Below are positions 1 through 6,399 of a DNA stretch of 6,399 bases, in pieces; position 1 is the stretch's first letter; each line of letters begins with the position of its first letter. Origin of the DNA: an uncultured Bacteroides sp. (GTDB lineage: Bacteria > Bacteroidota > Bacteroidia > Bacteroidales > UBA11471); the NCBI GenBank assembly GCA_905210875.1, contig CAJLYN010000132.1, positions 1 to 6,399 of the forward strand, in the 5' to 3' direction. The position numbers were made by a program, and so were the translations under genes. The notes beneath the pieces are model-generated. The model was not told the DNA's origin and did no database searches. It worked only from the letters and a program-made list of their open reading frames with translations.

Positions 1-1
1 A

Positions 2-761
2 GTAGCGCTCTATGGTATGCCATATCAGATTGATCGCATTATGGAGATTGCAAATAAGTATGATATTCCTATTATCGAAGATGCTGCTGAGGGTATGGGA
101 TCTCGTTTCAACGGTCAGATCCTTGGTACTTTCGGTAAGTTTGGTGTACTCTCATTCAATGGTAACAAAATGATTACTACTTCAGGTGGTGGTGCTTTGA
201 TTTGTCGTAATGCTGAGGATGCAAACACAATCATGTGGTACTCAGGCTCGTGATGCATATCCTTACTATCAGCATACAGCTATCGGTTTCAACTATCGTA
301 TGTCAAATGTATGCGCGGGTATTGGTCGTGGTCAAATGACGGTACTCGATCAGCACATTGCTCACCATAAGCACGTTCAGGCTCTGTATGAGGATTTGAT
401 GAAGGACATTCCTGGTATTCGCATCAATAAGCAACCAAATGATCCAAAGTATGATTCTAACTACTGGCTTTGTACCATGGTGCTTGATCCGGAGGTGAAG
501 GTCGTAGGCCAGGAGAATGCTTACAAGGAGGTCATCAAGACTGCTGTTGGTGGTGCTGCAGGTGTTATTCATGCTGTTGAGTCTCCTACTACCGATTGTC
601 AGCCAAATGATAATGTGGAGGCTATGCGTGTGTTCATGCTCAGCAAGAAGGTTGAGTGTCGTCCAGTTTGGAAGCCAATGCATAAACAGCCTGCATATGC
701 TGATGCACCTGTCTACACAAATGGAGTCGAGGAAGATCTCTTCAAGGTAGGTATGTGTCTG
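2..761 (+). pseudogene. DegT/DnrJ/EryC1-family sugar aminotransferase, 5'-partial, frameshifted and 3'-truncated
   Basis: Members of this family are cytosolic PLP-dependent enzymes that transfer an amino group, usually from glutamate, to a keto-sugar nucleotide for capsule, O-antigen or glycan synthesis. The visible part starts mid-protein (ALYGMPYQIDRIMEIANKYD). It carries IIEDAAEGMGS, whose Asp (codon 80-82) should hold the PLP pyridine nitrogen, and SFNGNKMITTSGGG, whose Lys (codon 167-169) should form the Schiff base. The frame beginning at 2 ends in TGA at 251-253. The same protein resumes in the frame of 240 with TQARDAYPYYQH, GFNYRMSN and AGIGRGQM, then RPVWKPMHKQP and NGVEEDLFKVGMCL. 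About 254 residues are present. By family comparison roughly 130-140 N-terminal residues lie off the window and about 25 C-terminal ones (normally starting PAGP) are missing. QARD...YYQH...GYNYR is typical of PglE-like UDP-sugar 4-aminotransferases, but the exact substrate cannot be told. Lys codons are 13 AAG to 2 AAA. Family call is firm; whether the damage is biological or from assembly is unresolved. Confidence 0.88.
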
Positions 762-762
762 C
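753..762. other. Chimeric junction with about 10 bp of shared sequence
   Basis: Reading rightward, the aminotransferase stays convincing through Gly-Met-Cys-Leu (750-761). Reading leftward on the minus strand, the lipoprotein stays convincing through Ala-Asn-Arg-Phe-Leu-Gln (codons down to 759). The bases atgtgtctgc at 753-762 fit both genes, so the breakpoint cannot be placed more exactly. Beyond the junction each frame runs on as antisense of the other gene. No inverted repeat, target duplication or transposase lies at the site. Confidence 0.8.
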
Positions 763-1394
763 AAGAAGCGGTTGGCATCGGTCACCGTATAGGGTATGGC
801 ACTCATCACTTCTTCAAACGATATCCATCTGTCGTAGAAATAATCGTAGTTGATGATATTATGAAGTGTATATTTTTCAATATTTTCTACCGAAGCATGG
901 TCTTTACCACGGTACCACTTCTTCAAGTTTTTAAGTTCGGGAGAGGTCTCGGCTACTTTTAAGAAAAGCCCCTTAATGATGGGTGTTCTTAAAACAAACT
1001 TATCAAGATGGGTACGATAGTAGTTCTTTACAGCATCGTCGGAAACCTCGGTATCGAATTTTTCGCTGAGAATCTGTTTCTGATACTCATGGACAAACAA
1101 TTCTCTACGATATTTATCGACCAATCTCTCTATGCGTTCTACGTCGGGGATATTCTTTTGCGCCACATCGTAGACCAGTTCATCTTCGGCCCAATGACGC
1201 ACATAAGCATCGGCAAAGGCACTGCTGTCACGTGCGGACAGACCGTCGGGAATAATCTGGTCGAGCATTTCCCGAGTAAGATACCGATCGCCCACACTGA
1301 CAATTGCACCTGATACCTCTTTTTTATCGAGCGTACAAGCCGTAAAAAAAATCATAAGGGGCAGAATCACCGTTGATAACCAGCCTTGTCGCAT
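753..1394 (-). CDS. SurA/parvulin-associated lipoprotein (PpiC-like foldase family), C-terminus lost at junction
   Basis: The product is a predicted lipid-anchored periplasmic protein, probably an accessory chaperone for outer-membrane protein folding (inference from family and neighbours). Residues 1-20 form a lipoprotein signal: basic start, hydrophobic run, then FTAC with the lipidated Cys at position 20. About 194 mature residues follow before the break at about residue 214. No parvulin catalytic domain is visible; the mature part looks like the helical SurA-N-type arm of these foldases. Residues ~70-204 resemble ~440-575 of the upstream parvulin protein, notably KNYYRTHLDKFVLRTPIIKG against QKYFRKNKKKYTWDTPRYKG. 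By that comparison about 70 C-terminal residues are missing. The open frame continues to 303, but everything below ~753 is antisense of the aminotransferase and is not part of this protein. The ATG at 1394 is chosen because it gives a full lipoprotein signal; an A-rich stretch with aaaggg lies 8 nt upstream. The gene follows the parvulin gene by 31 bp with no terminator between, so they are probably co-transcribed. Confidence 0.75.
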
Positions 1395-1425
1395 AAGTTT
1401 AACCCTTTATTTCTTATAAACCATC

Positions 1426-3363
1426 TTATTCACTGATGGGTTTTACGGTGGCCAGCACATCTTTTCTAAGAGTTACCGGATATTTTTTGCGCAACTTCCG
1501 TACCCATTTTTCTTCCAGATAGTTCTGATAGTCCGAAATAACAAGACCCTTAACATCTTCATACATCTCAGGCCGCGTGATGACTTTTCCACACAAATCC
1601 TCAACAGGAAGTACTGTTGTTGTTGTATCAGCAGACTCTACACCGAAAGCCAATCGGTCGACAACCGCATTCATGCCTTTCTGGTAAAGGCCTTTTTCAA
1701 TTTTGACATGCGTAACACTATCGTTATATTGTTTATTGATGCGGGCCATCACCGAATCGAAAGGCAAATCGGTATCCGTCACAAATGACTTGACCGCGGC
1801 AACCGTCTCTGCATTATCTCCTGTGATGACATATCCTTTGTATCGGGGTGTATCCCATGTATATTTTTTCTTGTTCTTCCGGAAATATTTCTGCAAGCCT
1901 TTCTCATCTTCCATGGCTTTGTTCCAGACTTCTCTGTTGCTTACTTCAAAAAGGAGCATTCCATCGTGATACTCCTGCAACAGGTAGCGGAAATCAGCAT
2001 TGGTACGACTCAACTCGTCAACCTGATACGCAACCAGAACATCATTCACATATTCGTCGACAGCAGTTCTCAATGCCGATATGGACATGGCCGATGTGTT
2101 ATCGGCATCGATATACGATGCCAGTTTCGATACCAGATAAGGTTTTCCGTCGAAAGAGAAGAGCGGTTGCTCCATCTGCAACAAAGATTTCAGTGCAGCT
2201 GTGTCGGCAACAGCTTTTTCCAATCGAATGATAACCGTATCGTTCCAAGCAAAGTCTTTTTCTTTTTTCAGATTCTCAATGTACATCTTTTGTCCGGCAT
2301 CAGCACGCTCGTCACGAGCCATACGGCGCACAATAAGATCGTGCATTTTTTCATAGGAATCGGGCGTCTTGACATCCAGTAATTTGATGATGTGCCAGCC
2401 AAATTCGGTACGCACCGGTTCCGAAATCTCTCCTATCTCATTTAAGGCAAATGCCGCTTTTTCGAAAGAGGGGATTATCTGTCCCGTCGACAACCACGGA
2501 AGTCGGCCTCCTTGTTCCGAGCAAGAATAATCTTCGGAATATTGTTTGGCCAATGCTGCAAAATCTTCTCCTTGTCGAGCTTTCTCATAAATGGCCCAAG
2601 CCTCTTTCTCACGCTCTTTTTGAATCTTTTCAGAAGCATTCTGCGGAACCTTCAGCATAATATGAGCCAACAAGAGAGCTCGCGTAGGACGCCGGCCGGT
2701 AACTTTTATCAAATGATATCCGAATTGCGACTCAACCGGCATGGAGACTTCTCCGACCGACGTTTCGTAAGCCGCTTTCTCAAAAGGATACACCATATAA
2801 AACGCGCCGAAATATCCCAAATAACCGTTATTGGTCCGCGCGGATGGGTCTTCGGAATATTGACGAGCCAGTGCCGCAAAATCTTCTCCCGAGAGAGCAC
2901 GTTTTCTTACATCCAAGGCCTTCTGATAGACCTTTCTTTTTTCTTCCCACGTAGCTGTGGGGGAAACCCTGAATAATATGTGACTGGCTTCCACCTCTTC
3001 GAGAAGACGCTGATAAGCCTCTTTGGCCAAAGTCTCTTCGGCCGTCTTGTCGACCATATAGGGTTTTACCAGTTGACGACGATATCCCTCATATTCGGTC
3101 TTGAACTGTTGCGTCGTATCTATGCCTTGGGCCTCGGCCTCGGCCACCTTCCTCTTGTAATTTTCAAAAAGGGTTACATATTCGTCAAGCGGAGTCTTCT
3201 CGCTCTGCTGTTGTATATTCTTGTGATAGGTATATTCAAACTCGCCTTTGCTGATACTTTTGCCGGCAATTTTCATAATCTCGCTATCCGACGTAATCTG
3301 CGCATGCAATACCGCCGGAAAGCAGAATGCCGCCGCGCATAAAATATGAGGAATTTTCATCAT
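1426..3363 (-). CDS. Secreted peptidyl-prolyl isomerase with two parvulin domains (SurA/PpiC-like)
   Basis: A 645-residue periplasmic foldase that likely isomerises prolyl bonds and chaperones envelope proteins. Residues 1-21 are a Sec signal peptide with a type I site VLHA|Q. Residues ~25-115 form a helical SurA-N-like arm (KGEFEYTYHKN). Parvulin domain 1 spans ~121-222, with ASHILF (His128) and FGYHLIK (His217). Parvulin domain 2 spans ~229-330, with LAHIMLK (His234) and FGWHIIK (His324). Both carry GEDFAALA[RK]QYSED, a clear internal duplication, and both keep the paired histidines of active parvulins. Residues ~340-645 hold no domain I can name, but ~440-575 resemble the downstream lipoprotein. 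E. coli SurA is about 430 residues, so this protein carries a long extra C-terminal region. The start is ATG at 3363 or the adjacent ATG at 3360; the sequence does not decide. It lies 118 bp downstream of guaB, behind a terminator and a candidate promoter, so it probably starts its own unit with the lipoprotein. SurA is not used as a symbol because orthology is uncertain. Confidence 0.9.
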   Translation of the reverse strand: MMKIPHILCAAAFCFPAVLHAQITSDSEIMKIAGKSISKGEFEYTYHKNIQQQSEKTPLDEYVTLFENYKRKVAEAEAQGIDTTQQFKTEYEGYRRQLVKPYMVDKTAEETLAKEAYQRLLEEVEASHILFRVSPTATWEEKRKVYQKALDVRKRALSGEDFAALARQYSEDPSARTNNGYLGYFGAFYMVYPFEKAAYETSVGEVSMPVESQFGYHLIKVTGRRPTRALLLAHIMLKVPQNASEKIQKEREKEAWAIYEKARQGEDFAALAKQYSEDYSCSEQGGRLPWLSTGQIIPSFEKAAFALNEIGEISEPVRTEFGWHIIKLLDVKTPDSYEKMHDLIVRRMARDERADAGQKMYIENLKKEKDFAWNDTVIIRLEKAVADTAALKSLLQMEQPLFSFDGKPYLVSKLASYIDADNTSAMSISALRTAVDEYVNDVLVAYQVDELSRTNADFRYLLQEYHDGMLLFEVSNREVWNKAMEDEKGLQKYFRKNKKKYTWDTPRYKGYVITGDNAETVAAVKSFVTDTDLPFDSVMARINKQYNDSVTHVKIEKGLYQKGMNAVVDRLAFGVESADTTTTVLPVEDLCGKVITRPEMYEDVKGLVISDYQNYLEEKWVRKLRKKYPVTLRKDVLATVKPISE

Positions 3364-3411
3364 GTTGTGTTTCTTTGACTGTGGAATAAAAATACACCTG
3401 TTTTAACGGCT

Positions 3412-3419
3412 CAAATATA
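3412..3419 (-). promoter_or_regulatory. Candidate -7 box for the parvulin-lipoprotein operon
   Basis: The minus strand reads TATATTTG, an exact fit to the Bacteroidota -7 consensus TAnnTTTG. Transcription would begin near 3405, giving a leader of about 42 nt before the ATG at 3363. The upstream -33 element is poor: TTTG lies 24 nt away and a TTG 15 nt away, against the usual ~19-21. The box overlaps the AT palindrome and sits inside the guaB terminator hairpin. Confidence 0.4.
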
Positions 3420-3434
3420 ATAAATTTATTATAT
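3415..3434. repeat. 20-bp perfect AT-only palindrome
   Basis: The sequence atataataaa followed by tttattatat is its own reverse complement. Its centre (3424.5) almost coincides with the centre of the outer 12-bp arms (3424), so the two inverted repeats are concentric. It could be the inner stem of the terminator, a cruciform-prone site, or an operator overlapping the candidate promoter. The sequence alone does not choose between these. Confidence 0.75.
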
Positions 3435-3481
3435 CAAGCACGTCAAACAGGTGTATAAACTTATTAAAGTATGGTAAGAAT

Positions 3482-4978
<1,497 letters not shown>

Positions 4979-4988
4979 TTATTGCACG

Positions 4989-4996
4989 CAAAGATA
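4989..4996 (-). promoter_or_regulatory. Likely guaB promoter -7 box
   Basis: The minus strand reads TATCTTTG, an exact match to TAnnTTTG. Transcription should start near 4982, leaving a leader of about 25 nt that is A/T-rich with no Shine-Dalgarno, as is common in Bacteroidota. No good TTTG occurs at the usual -33 spacing. The leader is too short for a purine riboswitch. Between this box and the recQ terminator (4997-5060) I see only AT-rich sequence. Confidence 0.55.
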
Positions 4997-5060
4997 TGCA
5001 TTTTTTCGGGAATAATACTATGATGGAAAAATCTTTTTCACTCTTTTTAGTATTTTGTCT

Positions 5061-5097
5061 TATATAAAAAGAGGGCAGAAAAATCTGCCCTCTTTTT
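5061..5097 (-). terminator. Intrinsic terminator of recQ
   Basis: A 14-bp perfect stem (5066-5079 with 5084-5097) closes on a 4-nt loop and contains the GC-rich core gagggcaga/tctgccctc. On the minus strand the stem ends in a T run (5070-5066). It lies about 21 bp after the recQ TAG stop. The other strand also ends in six Ts (5093-5098), so it could work in both directions, but no plus-strand gene arrives here. Confidence 0.92.
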
Positions 5098-5118
5098 TGA
5101 CGCTTTGCTTTATAAAGA

Positions 5119-6399
5119 CTAATTTCCCATCTCTGAAAGGAACTTGATGCGGACCAGTCGTATCTCCTCTTCGGTATAGTCTCGCCCCAACTCCTCTATT
5201 GCGGCTTCAAGGTCGTCGCTTTCGGCCTCTTTGAAATATTCGAAGATATCTTCGATATGATCTTCATCTATCACCTCTTCGAGGAAATAATCTATATTTA
5301 TCTTTGTTCCGGAATATACTATGGCTTCAACTTCATCAAGTAAATCTGAAAATTCCAAGCCTTTGGACTCGGCCAATTCATCCAGAGCTATTTTCCGATC
5401 GATTCCCTGTATGATCGAAACTTTCAGTTTCGACTTATTGGCCACTGTACGCACTCTCAAATCTTCGGGACGTTCTATCTCATTCTCATCGCAGTGCTTT
5501 TTTATGACCTTGATAAATTCTTCACCATAGCGTTTAGCCTTACCGGCTCCCACTCCGGGAATGTTTTGCAACTCTTCCAGTGTGACAGGGTATGTTGTAG
5601 CCATGGCTTCCAACGAAGGATCCTGGAAAATGACATATGGCGGAAGTTCCAATTTTTTAGCAATTTTCTTCCGCAAATCCTTGAGTATGGCATAAAGTAC
5701 CGGATCGACGGCACAGGCTCCACCCCCTTTCATGGGTGCCTCTTCTTCTATTTCTTCAAAATCATTGTCTTGTACAATTTTGAACGAAACAGGATGTTTC
5801 AAGAATTCGTGTCCTGCTTTTGTAACTTTCAGCAACCCGTAATTCTCAATATCTTTGTCGAGATACCCGGCAATAAGAGCTTGTCGAATAACAGTTGCCC
5901 ATTTTTTTTCGTCCTCTCCTTGTCCACAACCAAAGACTTCCAATTCGTCGTGATGATAAGACAATATTTCAGAGGTTTCTTTCCCTTCAAGTACGTCAAT
6001 GACGTGTTCGGCTTTGAACTTCTCTTTAAGAGCTATCACGGTATCTAATACCGCGCATAACATATCCTGTGCTTCCACTTGTTTTTTAGGATTCAAACAA
6101 TTGTCGCAATTCCCGCAATTATCTTCGGTATATTCCTCACCAAAATAGTGCAACAGCAATTTGCGCCGGCATACCGATGACTCGGCATAGGCAGCCGTTT
6201 CGAGCAATAACTGCTTACCTATTTCTTGCTCAGCAATGGGTTTTCCCTGCATAAACTTTTCAAGTTTCTGCAAGTCTTTATTGATATAGAATGTGATGCA
6301 TTGTCCCTCACCTCCGTCACGACCTGCACGGCCTGTTTCCTGATAGTATCCTTCGAGGCTCTTCGGTATATCGTAATGAATGACAAAGCGCACATCGGG
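5119..6399 (-). CDS. recQ: ATP-dependent DNA helicase RecQ, C-terminal part (N-terminus off the window)
   Basis: RecQ is a 3'-5' DNA helicase acting in recombination and stalled-fork repair. The frame is open to the right edge (PDVRFVIHYD...), giving 426 visible residues. The GTG at 6393 is an internal Val codon, not a start. Visible parts in order: helicase motif VI QETGRAGRDG (residues ~20-29 of the fragment), whose arginines contact ATP; the zinc site with Cys at ~77, 95, 98 and 101 (CRRK...CGNCDNC); the RQC winged helix to ~215; an HRDC domain at ~230-303 (DPVLYAILKDLRKKIA, then a helix-hairpin-like NIPGVGAGKAKRYG); and an acidic extension of ~120 residues rich in Glu and Asp. E. coli RecQ is 609 residues and ends at HRDC; the Bacteroidota form, as I recall, is about 730 residues and carries this tail. 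Walker A and DEAH lie outside. TAG stops at 5119-5121, followed by a strong terminator. Confidence 0.97.
   Translation of the reverse strand, partial: PDVRFVIHYDIPKSLEGYYQETGRAGRDGGEGQCITFYINKDLQKLEKFMQGKPIAEQEIGKQLLLETAAYAESSVCRRKLLLHYFGEEYTEDNCGNCDNCLNPKKQVEAQDMLCAVLDTVIALKEKFKAEHVIDVLEGKETSEILSYHHDELEVFGCGQGEDEKKWATVIRQALIAGYLDKDIENYGLLKVTKAGHEFLKHPVSFKIVQDNDFEEIEEEAPMKGGGACAVDPVLYAILKDLRKKIAKKLELPPYVIFQDPSLEAMATTYPVTLEELQNIPGVGAGKAKRYGEEFIKVIKKHCDENEIERPEDLRVRTVANKSKLKVSIIQGIDRKIALDELAESKGLEFSDLLDEVEAIVYSGTKINIDYFLEEVIDEDHIEDIFEYFKEAESDDLEAAIEELGRDYTEEEIRLVRIKFLSEMGN

Larger units (their letters stand above)
3388..3456 (-). terminator. Large hairpin terminator downstream of guaB
   Basis: Perfect 12-bp arms lie at 3392-3403 and 3445-3456, starting 26 bp past the guaB stop. 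On the minus strand the second arm runs straight into TTTTTATT (3392-3385), as expected for an intrinsic terminator. Between the arms are two shorter matched blocks (3406-3408 with 3441-3443, and 3409-3411 with 3437-3439) and then a 20-bp AT palindrome. The whole segment can fold as one long interrupted stem. The size and nested form are unusual for a simple terminator. Confidence 0.7.

Noticed and set aside
233..254. Programmed ribosomal frameshift in the aminotransferase
   Set aside because: There is no slippery heptamer or downstream stem, the family is not known for recoding, and a residue expected between Tyr and Thr is missing. A 5-nt deletion explains it better.
745..775. Insertion sequence or integron boundary at the gene junction
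   Set aside because: No transposase or integrase, terminal inverted repeat, target duplication or att-like site is visible on either side.
2550..2890. Direct DNA repeat (gcaaaatcttctcc at about 2559 and 2877) as a mobile or recombination repeat
   Set aside because: It encodes the GEDFAALA motif of the two tandem parvulin domains, so it reflects an old domain duplication rather than a separate repeat element.
1703..3342. Several plus-strand open frames opposite the parvulin gene
   Set aside because: They overlap one another and the well-supported minus-strand gene, have low-complexity Phe/Leu/Ser-rich composition typical of antisense translation, and show no family motifs.
6391..6393. GTG as the start of a short RecQ-like protein
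   Set aside because: The frame stays open upstream to the window edge with typical RecQ residues (Pro-Asp before the Val), so this is an internal codon of a partial gene.

Overview
The window looks like Bacteroidales DNA (Bacteroidota). The support is the recQ-guaB-parvulin gene neighbourhood, a RecQ with a long C-terminal extension, AT-rich leaders with TAnnTTTG-type -7 boxes, and no strong Shine-Dalgarno sites. I would not name a genus. Two blocks of different character meet head-on at about 753-762.

Block A (1 to ~761, plus strand) is an internal piece of a DegT/DnrJ/EryC1/StrS-family PLP-dependent sugar aminotransferase, the kind used for amino-sugar synthesis in capsule, O-antigen or glycan loci. 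It lacks its N-terminus, which lies off the window edge. It is broken by a frame change at ~240-244 that fits loss of 5 nt, and it stops abruptly just before the C-terminal segment the family normally carries. Its lysine codons are almost all AAG.

Block B (~753 to 6399) is all minus strand. In transcription order it holds: recQ (C-terminal two thirds, running off the right edge) with a strong intrinsic terminator; guaB (IMP dehydrogenase, complete) with its own likely promoter and a large hairpin terminator; a secreted protein of 645 residues with two parvulin domains; and, 31 bp further on, a lipoprotein of the same foldase family that is cut off at the junction with block A. Lysine codons in guaB are mostly AAA.

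recQ (DNA repair) and guaB (GMP synthesis) appear to be separate transcription units, each closed by a hairpin. The two envelope-folding genes form a short operon that starts inside the guaB terminator region. The C-terminal half of the parvulin protein resembles the whole mature lipoprotein, suggesting that the pair shares an ancestral module.

The main unusual signal is the junction: two truncated, convergent genes fused through about 10 bp that fit both, with a codon-use change across it and a frameshift nearby. A chimeric metagenome assembly explains this best; a real microhomology-mediated rearrangement is the alternative. I found no transposase, CRISPR array, RNA gene or defence system. 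No intergenic stretch exceeds 161 bp.
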